This document shows, piece after piece, positions 41,756 to 48,372 of a DNA stretch of 64,000 nt; positions within the stretch are counted from its first letter, which is position 1; each line of letters begins with the position of its first letter. The translations under genes were made by a program, and so were the position numbers. The notes below the pieces were generated by a model. That model was not told where the DNA came from and made no database searches. It saw nothing but the letters and a program-made list of their open reading frames with translations. This DNA comes from an uncultured Verrucomicrobia subdivision 3 bacterium (GTDB lineage: Bacteria; Verrucomicrobiota; Verrucomicrobiae; Limisphaerales; UBA11358): contig CAIXPZ010000115.1 in the NCBI GenBank assembly GCA_903921455.1, positions 1 to 64,000 of the forward strand. The letters are read 5' to 3'.

Positions 41756-42213
41756 AGCTGCTCTGGTGAAAAGGGGTATGGTAGAAAAACGACATTGGGG
41801 TTTTCATTCGCACATTCCCGCACCCATTCTTCGGTCGCAGGCCAACCGCCGCCGACGATAATTGGAAAAGTGGCTTTTCTTTCCACCAACCGCCCGACAA
41901 TTTCTCGTCCGGTCATACCCGCCATACGGTCGCGCACAATCAGCAGAGCGGGGTCGCTTTGTGACAATTCCCGCCACGCTTCCTCGCTGTCCTGAAACTT
42001 GCGGATGGTGATGTTTCCAAATTTGGCTCGCAGCGCGAATTCAAGCGCCTCCAAAATAAACGATTCATCATCTACCAGCATGACCGTGCGCGAACGGATG
42101 GCCTGCCGTTGCAGATTTAATTGCTTCAGCAAATTTTTACCCTCCTTCAATTCCGCCGGACTCAACTCGATGGTCAGTCCCAAGGCTAGGCTGTGGTAAT
42201 CCGGTTTTTTCAT
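41722..42213 (-). CDS. Degenerate response-regulator receiver protein (163 aa)
   Basis: An N-terminal helical segment (LTIELSPAELKEGKNLLKQL) is shared with the 62-residue gene upstream. A receiver-like domain follows from about residue 42. The acidic pocket is kept (VMLVDDESFILEALEFAL), but the phospho-acceptor place is altered: in LLIVRDRMAGMTG the aspartate is one position later than in LLDxxMPGMDG, so arginine occupies the usual site. The conserved lysine before PF is tyrosine (LPYPFSPEQL). It is therefore probably a phosphorylation-independent pseudo-receiver. There is no output domain. Last gene of a coupled four-gene operon; ATG 42213 follows the previous stop by 2 bp. Confidence 0.65.
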   Translation of the reverse strand: MKKPDYHSLALGLTIELSPAELKEGKNLLKQLNLQRQAIRSRTVMLVDDESFILEALEFALRAKFGNITIRKFQDSEEAWRELSQSDPALLIVRDRMAGMTGREIVGRLVERKATFPIIVGGGWPATEEWVRECANENPNVVFLPYPFSPEQLYLTLPPSLSL

Positions 42214-42215
42214 AA

Positions 42216-42599
42216 TTAGTTTTTGGTGCGTTTCCAAATAAGCTGCATCCTGCCCCTGTCATCCCGCACCAGATTCTTTGACCCGGCACCTGTCGCCAGT
42301 TCAATCAATCTGGCTGACTGGCTCGGCGTTAGTGAAACATTCCCGCCATATTCAACCACAAAAGTGTCCGGGCTTTGCAAGGCCACGCGAACCCACCCTG
42401 CATCAAACAGTTTTTGTTTCGCATTCTCGCCGCCTTCCTGTGGCATCGGTGCCGCAACCTCCAAACCAAGCGCCAGTCGCGCCCACTGCTCATGGATAAA
42501 TCCATCGAGATAGTGCAAGCTGCCGGACGGCGACAGCCATGCCTTTTGAAATTTTAAGTCGCCGCTTTGTTCCGTTGGCGGATTTATTTTTGTAATCAT
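42216..42599 (-). CDS. Hypothetical protein in the small-protein operon (127 aa)
   Basis: It starts at ATG 42599, whose ATGA overlaps the upstream stop, which shows translational coupling. The sequence (KAWLSPSGSLHYLDGFIHEQ, then VALQSPDTFVVEYGGNVSLT) looks like a small alpha/beta fold. I recognise no family. Frames extending to 42734 are antisense to or out of phase with the 62-residue gene and were rejected. It lies between the two proteins that carry the IELSPAELK segment. Confidence 0.6.
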   Translation of the reverse strand: MITKINPPTEQSGDLKFQKAWLSPSGSLHYLDGFIHEQWARLALGLEVAAPMPQEGGENAKQKLFDAGWVRVALQSPDTFVVEYGGNVSLTPSQSARLIELATGAGSKNLVRDDRGRMQLIWKRTKN

Positions 42600-42784
42600 G
42601 GTGTTTCCCCCTCCACCGGATTTTTCTGCGGGTCTGCCTTGGGCTGCTGCAAACGGATGGCCTCTCGTCGCAGCTTTGATTGCCGCCGCAATTCTTCGCC
42701 ATGCTTCAATTCCGCCGGACTCAACTCGATGCACAACGAAATGAGTAAGTCTTTATATTTCTCTTTAAGCTTATCTGTATTCAT
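42596..42784 (-). CDS. Small helical protein with the IELSPAELK segment (62 aa)
   Basis: The sequence has the segment LLISLCIELSPAELKHGEEL, then LRREAIRL. It closely matches the N-terminus of the receiver-like protein two genes downstream, so these share a module of about 30 residues. It overlaps both neighbours by 4 bp (ATGA at 42596-42599 and 42781-42784). Predicted to be mostly helical; the function is unknown. The shared segment may be a docking or dimer helix (inference). Confidence 0.6.
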   Translation of the reverse strand: MNTDKLKEKYKDLLISLCIELSPAELKHGEELRRQSKLRREAIRLQQPKADPQKNPVEGETP

Positions 42785-43047
42785 ATTGCGTGTTTTTTTG
42801 GTGGCTGGATAAATGCGCCATCGCTTTTCAAGTTGCTTGTGCCGTGTGCCTTCAAAATCCCGGCCTCCTTAAGTTGTTGAATCACTCTTGCTTTGAATGC
42901 CTCAAAGCTCTCATCCGGCTCCAAAGTGACAAGAACCAAAGGTTTGCGCGAATACTTGGGTGCCGCTGGCTCCGCTGCTGGGTGGTAGGGGTGAGGACGT
43001 GAAGCGGCAGCATCTTCGGACTGCCCGCTGGACTGATTTGTTTTCAT
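42781..43047 (-). CDS. Small protein, first gene of the four-gene operon (88 aa)
   Basis: A polar, proline- and alanine-rich N-terminus (about 35 residues) precedes a compact segment, VTLEPDESFEAFKARVIQQL then KEAGIL. No known family. A 7-bp inverted repeat (GTGTGTT/AACACAC, 43048-43054 and 43063-43069) abuts its start codon, and an intrinsic terminator on the same strand lies 37 bp upstream. Expression may therefore be controlled in the leader RNA. It is coupled to the next gene by ATGA at 42781-42784. Confidence 0.55.
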   Translation of the reverse strand: MKTNQSSGQSEDAAASRPHPYHPAAEPAAPKYSRKPLVLVTLEPDESFEAFKARVIQQLKEAGILKAHGTSNLKSDGAFIQPPKKHAI

Positions 43048-43083
43048 GTGTGTTCGGTTTCAAACACACCAGAAGCTGTAAAT

Positions 43084-43116
43084 AAAAAACCCACCCGAAC
43101 ATTTCATCAGGTGGGT
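43084..43116 (-). terminator. Intrinsic terminator in the leader of the small-protein operon
   Basis: On the minus strand ACCCACC pairs with GGTGGGT (7 bp, 14-base loop) and is followed by TTTTTTATT. It lies on the coding strand just upstream of the 88-residue gene. It may end a small RNA or the upstream operon, or act as an attenuator. Confidence 0.7.
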
Positions 43117-43290
43117 CATCTTTACAGATGTTGTCGGGATTACAAACCCCGCACATCGAACCAGAAAATTCTCTCTGGCTCTAGGCACCGCAGCTTGCGC
43201 TCGGTTGCCGGACAGGACTACGCCTGCCACTCCTGATGCTGGCGTCATTGAATCACATATCCCGCCGCTTGGCAATAGAGACGACCATTC
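43087..43290 (-). ncRNA. Candidate structured small RNA ending at the intrinsic terminator
   Basis: The minus-strand sequence ahead of the terminator has several local stems: GCCA..TGGC, CCAGA/TCTGG, a nested stem (GATGT..ACATC enclosing CGGG..CCCG), and CATCT GTAA AGATG with a GNRA-type loop. There is no good protein frame. It could be a small RNA of about 200 nt, reminiscent in layout of phage C4-type antisense RNAs, or a 3' UTR of the upstream operon. The 5' end is a guess. No covariance search was possible. Confidence 0.35.
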
Positions 43291-43359
43291 ACTGACGAAC
43301 ATTTTCTGCTACCCCACGTCACCCGTCCAGTTTAAGGTTTGTGTCTTCTTTTGGGAAGC

Positions 43360-44043
43360 TCATCTGCCGGTGTGCAAAACGGGTGCGGTATTGGTGATAA
43401 TCTCAATCACCGGGGCACGCGGAGCAGCCATGCTGCGTGTCTCAGGATGCGAGACGTAATTCCACGCCTTGCGAGAGTGCTGCCAGTGCCGGAGCGAATC
43501 GTAAGCCACGAACTGATACGCCAGCACAATCAGCCAGAACACGATTTGATAACTCGGCTTGGAAACTTTGTGCCGCAACCGGCGCTGCGCCAGAAACGCT
43601 CCGGGCCAGCCGCCCAGCAATTCGGTCAGGTGCAGTTTAGCCTCAGAAATGCGCCAGTCCTTCTCCCGCGCCCGCCGCTTGTCCGCCGCATAGGCCGCGT
43701 AGCTGATGATTCCCAGCACCAGTGCCACGCCATACCAACGGAAGTCCGCACCGCGCCGATGCAAAGCGATGACGGGCAGCACCAACAAACCTGCCAACAC
43801 CAACACCGCCAGCACCGTGATACGTCCGCCGTCATTCACATGTGCGGCATTTTGGGCGCACGTCCGGCCTAGGGCATCCTTGCCCAGCGTGAACCAGACG
43901 ACATCGCCCACGGCGGGTCGTTTATGCCGCTCAATGAAATCACGCCGATGCAGGAATACCCGCTTCTGCCCCACCTGAAGATAGCCAAACCCCTTCTGGT
44001 CGTTCCATTCGACAATCTTGGCGGTTTGCGTTGAATCAGGCAT
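43360..44043 (-). CDS. Cold-shock domain plus DUF1294 membrane protein
   Basis: The 227-residue protein joins an N-terminal cold-shock/OB domain (AKIVEWNDQKGFGYLQVGQK, then RVFLHRRDF) with a DUF1294 membrane region. The latter has helices near residues 75-95 and 100-120, the motif AADKRRAREKDWRISEAKLH, LLGGWPGAFLAQRRLRHK, and a last helix, YQIVFWLIVLAYQFVAY. This fusion is widespread; the OB part may bind nucleic acid at the membrane, but its role is not established. I chose ATG 44043, which overlaps the upstream stop by 8 bp. The tail after the last helix is poorly conserved-looking. Confidence 0.8.
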   Translation of the reverse strand: MPDSTQTAKIVEWNDQKGFGYLQVGQKRVFLHRRDFIERHKRPAVGDVVWFTLGKDALGRTCAQNAAHVNDGGRITVLAVLVLAGLLVLPVIALHRRGADFRWYGVALVLGIISYAAYAADKRRAREKDWRISEAKLHLTELLGGWPGAFLAQRRLRHKVSKPSYQIVFWLIVLAYQFVAYDSLRHWQHSRKAWNYVSHPETRSMAAPRAPVIEIITNTAPVLHTGR

Positions 44044-44791
44044 GGCGCAGGGATTCAATGAGCGATTGAAGCTTCTGTCGGCCGGAGGAAACGGCTGGCT
44101 GTTCACACAGCCACTCCAACATCAAGATGTATTTCCCCGGTGTGAGTGGTTGTGGGTTTCGCGGGTCGGGAGGCAGGCCAAACCAGCCCTGCAATTGTTG
44201 AGTTGTGAACTGCGGTGGCGCATTCACTTCACAAAATATTATCTCACAGGCATGAAACGCACCGCATTCCATTGCCCGCAACCGATAACCTCTATCCCAT
44301 TCTTCAAGGGTGGTAATTTTGCCCCTGATTCCGAAGCGGTCAGTGCGGTCGAGGGCCTGTGGTTCATTTCCGTCCACCATGCAATTGCTGGGAAGCGGTC
44401 TTCCTTGCTGGCGATACCATTCCGCCGCTTGGTCGTGCGAATCCAGCCCTCGTTTGGGTCTGTGCTTCAACCAAGAATTTTTTATCTGCAATACCGCCAC
44501 TAACCGCCGCGCCCTTGCCGTGCCCGTGGGATAAATAAATTCCTTGGTGACGTAGGCGACCACATCGCCCTCATTAAGAATTCCAGCAAGGCGACCTTCG
44601 CGGCAAAGAGCTGTGATGGATGGAAACACCGATTCCAAGTCCGGCTCGCGGCGGCACGACGCATCGATGAACGGCGGCAGGGCATGATGGCGAATGGCAG
44701 TTTGCCCTATTGACGATTCTGCCAGTGGCCGGAACTCGCTGACATAACACGATACAGGTTTAGGCTGTAAACAAGGCGAAGGTTTGGCCAT
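44036..44791 (-). CDS. Hypothetical protein resembling nucleotide-modification-associated domains (251 aa)
   Basis: Residues about 30-105 (FIDASCRREPDLES, FPSITALCREGRLAGIL, GDVVAYVTKEF, RRLVAVLQI) resemble a PUA/ASCH-like or Nmad-type domain found near phage and defence genes. This is a recollection of pattern, not a verified match. The C-terminal 100 residues include a cysteine-containing stretch (RAMECGAFHACEIIFCEVN) and are otherwise unassigned. It lies 3 bp after the zinc-ribbon gene and overlaps the cold-shock gene by 8 bp, so it belongs to their operon. Confidence 0.5.
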   Translation of the reverse strand: MAKPSPCLQPKPVSCYVSEFRPLAESSIGQTAIRHHALPPFIDASCRREPDLESVFPSITALCREGRLAGILNEGDVVAYVTKEFIYPTGTARARRLVAVLQIKNSWLKHRPKRGLDSHDQAAEWYRQQGRPLPSNCMVDGNEPQALDRTDRFGIRGKITTLEEWDRGYRLRAMECGAFHACEIIFCEVNAPPQFTTQQLQGWFGLPPDPRNPQPLTPGKYILMLEWLCEQPAVSSGRQKLQSLIESLRHA

Positions 44792-44794
44792 TGT

Positions 44795-45430
44795 TTAATG
44801 CGGATAAAAATCCTGCAAATGAGAGAGGATGAATTGGCCAACTTCATCCTGTAGGTCATCAGTCAGGTCGCTAAATGAGAGAGATTTTTTTATGATTACA
44901 TGCACTCCCATCACATTGCCGCCGATGCCAGCACCCCATGTTTCCCCCATTGAAGAACCAAAAGATGTGTTTGTTAATGCGACGCCTATTGTTTTTGGAA
45001 CAGCTTGGACAATATCCCAACCAGCCAAACCCAATTGCCGAAGAATAGTTAAATCAAATTTATCTGCCAACGATTCCTGGTTTAGCACAGAATCAACTGG
45101 CACGAAAACTGAATCATAAAGAAATACAGGTTTGCCGCTTTGTAACCGTGCTCGCAAAGATTCCTTAACTTGCATGACCTGTTGAATCATCACCTGCTGC
45201 GCCTCCAACCTTGCACGCTCATGCTTGGCGTGTTCGATTTCATCTTCGGTTGGCGGAATTGTGGCCGTTGTTTCGGCATGACAATTCGGACACTCTAGCG
45301 AGACCACTTCATCACTTTTGATTCCCGCAGCATCAAACTCAATTTGACCTTTGCACTGTAGGCATTCGCAAGTAAGCACCCGTGGAGAAGCTGTGATATC
45401 GGTCAAAATGGGCGGGGTGGATTTTCTCAT
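44795..45430 (-). CDS. Zinc-ribbon protein with DUF4177-like C-terminus (211 aa)
   Basis: An N-terminal CxCxxC..CPxCH ribbon (TCECLQCKGQIEF, LECPNCHAET), residues about 20-55, is followed by a charged helix about residues 60-95. The C-terminal alpha/beta region includes FDLTILRQLGLAGWDIVQAV, similar to DUF4177-type small domains (GWDLVxV). Function unknown; it could bind nucleic acid or a partner protein. It is 60 bp from the HNH gene and 3 bp from the next gene. Confidence 0.6.
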   Translation of the reverse strand: MRKSTPPILTDITASPRVLTCECLQCKGQIEFDAAGIKSDEVVSLECPNCHAETTATIPPTEDEIEHAKHERARLEAQQVMIQQVMQVKESLRARLQSGKPVFLYDSVFVPVDSVLNQESLADKFDLTILRQLGLAGWDIVQAVPKTIGVALTNTSFGSSMGETWGAGIGGNVMGVHVIIKKSLSFSDLTDDLQDEVGQFILSHLQDFYPH

Positions 45431-45490
45431 GTTCAGAGCAAGTTATTCGTTTGCTTCAATTCGACAAGTTAAGGGTGGAGCCGTTTGTTG

Positions 45491-46396
45491 TCATTTGTCA
45501 CTCCGCTTTCGCTTGCGGACGACGGCTTTGAGTCTTTCTACGTCGTCGCACTTTCCTTCCATCTTGTGCAGCATCCGGTGACAATTCGCGCAGACCGTCC
45601 GCAAGTCCTCAATCGAAGTTTTCACCGTGCCACTCAACTTACTCAAGGGGATGACGTGGTGCGCTTCGGCAAAATCTTCGCCCAACTCGCCATAGATGTC
45701 CTTAAAACGCATCCCGCAGACCTGACAGGTGTATTTGTCGTGAATTTTTCGTTCCGTTGCCAGATACCGGCTACGTTCACGTAGCAGATGTGAAATCACA
45801 CGCTGGCGGTTTTCCTCCTGCGGAAAAACCTCATGTGCTTCATTTTCTCTTTCAGCTCGCGGCAAACTGCGGGCGACAGTTTCAAAGAATGCTGCGGCAC
45901 GCGCCACAACATCGGGGTTGACCTTTGGCCCTTTTAACCGGCCCGTCTCGTCATAAATACCAAAATAGGAATATCTCTCCCAGTATTCCTCTAAAACAGC
46001 TTCCCCAAACTCATTGCGCTTGATGTTGTCGGGAAGAAAGTAAAAATTCCCGTCGCCCCATTTCATGTCCTCATCGGTGATTTCGCGGCAGACCGGCAGT
46101 TCTTTCTCCGCTTTCTTGGCAATAATCCGCATCTTGGCAACATTGCCCCAGGCTAGACAGTAATAGAATTTTCGGGATTCATGCCCGGCGAACCGGTCGA
46201 GCCAGATTTGCAGGCTGGCCTGCCCCCGGCCCAAATCTCCGATTTTTACCCGCCAGCCTCCGGTGTTGACCTTGCCAACGAGACTCGGCAAACGCAAGCG
46301 CATGGATGTGCCTTCCGTCTGATGCCAAAGTTTTTTGAATACAGCCTGTGCTGTTTTCAGGAGCAACCCTTTATCTTGCTGTGCGGTTGTTTTCAT
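45491..46396 (-). CDS. HNH endonuclease (301 aa)
   Basis: The C-terminal HNH domain (residues about 215-280) has CQVCGMRF, then FAEAHHVIPLS, then LRTVCANCHRMLHKM: the two zinc-knuckle pairs, the catalytic histidine of AHHVIPL, and the NCH block are all present. The N-terminal 200 residues are unassigned and probably recognise the target or a partner. This arrangement is typical of McrA-like or restriction-associated nucleases. It is coupled by ATGA (46393-46396) to a 57-residue gene and so belongs to the operon headed by the Zn-finger/deoxyribosyltransferase-like protein. Confidence 0.8.
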   Translation of the reverse strand: MKTTAQQDKGLLLKTAQAVFKKLWHQTEGTSMRLRLPSLVGKVNTGGWRVKIGDLGRGQASLQIWLDRFAGHESRKFYYCLAWGNVAKMRIIAKKAEKELPVCREITDEDMKWGDGNFYFLPDNIKRNEFGEAVLEEYWERYSYFGIYDETGRLKGPKVNPDVVARAAAFFETVARSLPRAERENEAHEVFPQEENRQRVISHLLRERSRYLATERKIHDKYTCQVCGMRFKDIYGELGEDFAEAHHVIPLSKLSGTVKTSIEDLRTVCANCHRMLHKMEGKCDDVERLKAVVRKRKRSDK

Positions 46397-46566
46397 AAAT
46401 CCGGACTGCTTCTATACCTGCGCCTGCCTACCCACTCTTCTGAGAGCAATGTATCTGTCCTGTCTTTTGGCCGGGCTCGCGCATTTGGTTTCCGGCCCAA
46501 GATTGATGTGAGCTTCGCAACGGCCTTCGCCTTCCTAGCTTTCTTTTTACTTTTTCCTGCTCTCAT
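46393..46566 (-). CDS. Small basic protein (57 aa) between the effector-like gene and the HNH gene
   Basis: ATG at 46566 starts 9 bp after the previous stop, with ATAAACCCA between, and the TGA overlaps the HNH start (ATGA). The peptide begins MRAGKSKKKARKAKAVAKL and ends RRRYRSSPDL, with many Lys and Arg residues. Its tight fit between two genes and coupling at the 3' side support reality. It may bind nucleic acid or act as an antitoxin or chaperone for the nuclease; none of this is shown. Confidence 0.5.
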   Translation of the reverse strand: MRAGKSKKKARKAKAVAKLTSILGRKPNARARPKDRTDTLLSEEWVGRRRYRSSPDL

Positions 46567-46575
46567 TGGGTTTAT

Positions 46576-47577
46576 TCATTCGCGATACGACCCATGCCCA
46601 ATGGTTGCTTCGATTCGCAGAGTCAAGGCGCGAGCCAACTCCGGCAGTTTATCGCTTTCCCAAGTGATATGGTTGTATTGCCTCGTGTCGAAATGAACTT
46701 CATTTAGAGCGTCTTTGCGACACAGCCAGATGACCTGCTGCCCCAAGCCAAGTGCATACCCAGCCTCGAAGTAAACTCCGCCACGCTGTCCGGTAAAATC
46801 AGCTACGAGAAACTTGCTGCGTTTGATGGAGGCAATAATTTCATCGTCTATCCGGTTGTTGTGGTCGTGTTTATCAATCCGAAACGGTTTGTAGCCTGCA
46901 TCCAAAATCCCCTTCCGTATTCCAGCACTCCACAGCTTATCGGTCTCGCTGGAAAACATCATTGCCACAAATACTTGTATTGAATCCGTTGGCCGTCCCA
47001 TTTCGTCTAAATGCGCCCAGCCTGCCGGTGATATTTTGAATTTGTTCGCTCCAAGATTTAGCAGATAACCCTTCTCTAAGGTAAGATATTCGTTCAGCAA
47101 ATAATATAATTCTGTAAAGTTTTGAGCGCAGGATGCACCCTGCAAATTGAAAGCAAGTTCTATCGCTTCCACCTGCGATTTTTGCAGGGTGAATTCTTGC
47201 TGTGGACTTGTATCAAGAATAACGTGCCGAATCGATTCTACCATTGGAATATAAATCGTCGCTCCGGGTTTCGGCGCTATCAATCCTAGTTGTTGTAAAA
47301 GATTCTCAGCCTTTTCACCGACCGACGGCAATTTCTTTTCTAATTGAGGCAACAGTGCATCGGCTTGTAGATATTCGCCTGGATGTTCACGAATCCACTT
47401 TGAAGCCAATGTAACTCTTTTTTCAGAGTTAAGGTTTAATTTTGAGAGTAAAAGCTTCCAGTCTTCTTTGACACTATAGAGAACGCAACGACAACAGCTA
47501 ACGATGGTACCACCATCTCCTAAGCTCCGAGTGCTGGGACTGCGACATATCATGCAAGCTTCATACGATTCGCTCAT
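46576..47577 (-). CDS. Zn-finger protein with a deoxyribosyltransferase/TIR-like effector domain (333 aa)
   Basis: The N-terminus carries a CxxC..CCRC cluster (CMICRSPSTRSLG, VSCCRCVLYS) that could bind zinc. The middle (about 45-195) is helical and unassigned. The C-terminal domain (about 200-310) looks like the nucleoside 2-deoxyribosyltransferase/TIR-like fold: IQVFVAMMFSSETDKLW, SIKRSKFLVADFTGQRGGVY, and FEAGYALGLGQQVIWL with the candidate catalytic glutamate. Such domains occur as NAD- or nucleotide-cleaving effectors in defence systems, and as sensors elsewhere. With a nuclease downstream and a restriction operon upstream, a defence role is the best guess. It is 92 bp after the GIY-YIG gene, in the same direction. 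Confidence 0.65.
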   Translation of the reverse strand: MSESYEACMICRSPSTRSLGDGGTIVSCCRCVLYSVKEDWKLLLSKLNLNSEKRVTLASKWIREHPGEYLQADALLPQLEKKLPSVGEKAENLLQQLGLIAPKPGATIYIPMVESIRHVILDTSPQQEFTLQKSQVEAIELAFNLQGASCAQNFTELYYLLNEYLTLEKGYLLNLGANKFKISPAGWAHLDEMGRPTDSIQVFVAMMFSSETDKLWSAGIRKGILDAGYKPFRIDKHDHNNRIDDEIIASIKRSKFLVADFTGQRGGVYFEAGYALGLGQQVIWLCRKDALNEVHFDTRQYNHITWESDKLPELARALTLRIEATIGHGSYRE

Positions 47578-47669
47578 AGTTTAATCTTTCGAGTCCGGTT
47601 CAAGAACTGAAGGTTTTGTCGGATGGAGTTGGCGAATTTATTGGTCACAATTCTTAGTTGCTGAGCGTC

Positions 47670-48365
47670 TCACTTCCTCAATTCATCCAAATTCACCCAG
47701 TCGCCGGGTGCACGCTGGTATTGCCAGAAGGTCCACCCGTTGCAGGCGCGTTTGACGGCGTGCACACCGGCCAGTGACGGTGATGTGAAATGTTTTCCAT
47801 CAAACCAAATTAGTCCGGTCTTGCGAACATAGGCCCAGAGCGTTTTCCCCTTGAACTTGGCTCGCAGTGTCAGTTTGGTCTTCGCGTAATCGGCAAGAAC
47901 GGGTTTCCGGCCTTCCACTTCCCGCTCCAATTTCTTTTTAGGTGCCGATACAGTTTTCTGCCTGCCGAAAATGTCTCCCACTTTGACGCGCATTTCCCTA
48001 ATCAAATCTTGCTTGAACCGGCGGCGCAGGTCTTCGGACCTGGCGAACTTGCCTTTCTGCTTGTTGCCCGGTGGTTTCACGATGCGGAGAATGAGCGATT
48101 CCAATTCGCGCAAATGACTGTCACCGATGGTGACGTAAATGCTGAACCTGTCCCACGAATCGTGGTGGCGGTCTTTCAGGTGGTGGCCAAGACGGCTGCG
48201 GAGGTTGCTCGCCAGACCGACGTAATAGATTTTGTTCCGCCGGTAGAGCGCATACACGCCCCACCGATTGCGGACGTATTCACGGATGATGTCCTGATGT
48301 TGTTCCAGCACCTCACGCGAGATGTTTTCCAGGTGCTGACAGACGAGTGGATTTCGTTTTGGCAT
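47670..48365 (-). CDS. GIY-YIG nuclease fused to a RAMA-like domain (231 aa)
   Basis: Residues about 35-110 are a GIY-YIG domain: WGVYALYRR (GIY element), IYYVGLASNLRSRLGHHL (YIG and the following arginine), and a later glutamate in LRELESLILRI. Residues about 155-231 resemble the RAMA domain (restriction-associated, DNA-modification-sensing): LRAKFKGKTLWAYVRKTGLI, FDGKHFTSPSLAG, NGWTFWQYQ. Such a fusion would place a single-strand nicking activity next to a DNA-reading module. It starts 7 bp after the membrane-protein gene and seems to be the last gene of the hsd operon. Confidence 0.7.
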   Translation of the reverse strand: MPKRNPLVCQHLENISREVLEQHQDIIREYVRNRWGVYALYRRNKIYYVGLASNLRSRLGHHLKDRHHDSWDRFSIYVTIGDSHLRELESLILRIVKPPGNKQKGKFARSEDLRRRFKQDLIREMRVKVGDIFGRQKTVSAPKKKLEREVEGRKPVLADYAKTKLTLRAKFKGKTLWAYVRKTGLIWFDGKHFTSPSLAGVHAVKRACNGWTFWQYQRAPGDWVNLDELRK

Positions 48366-48372
48366 GAGCTAT

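Noticed and set aside
42911..43302. Short minus-strand frames across the candidate small RNA
   Set aside because: They read through stems and a terminator and lack start signals. The RNA explanation fits better, although a phage-type small protein cannot be fully excluded.
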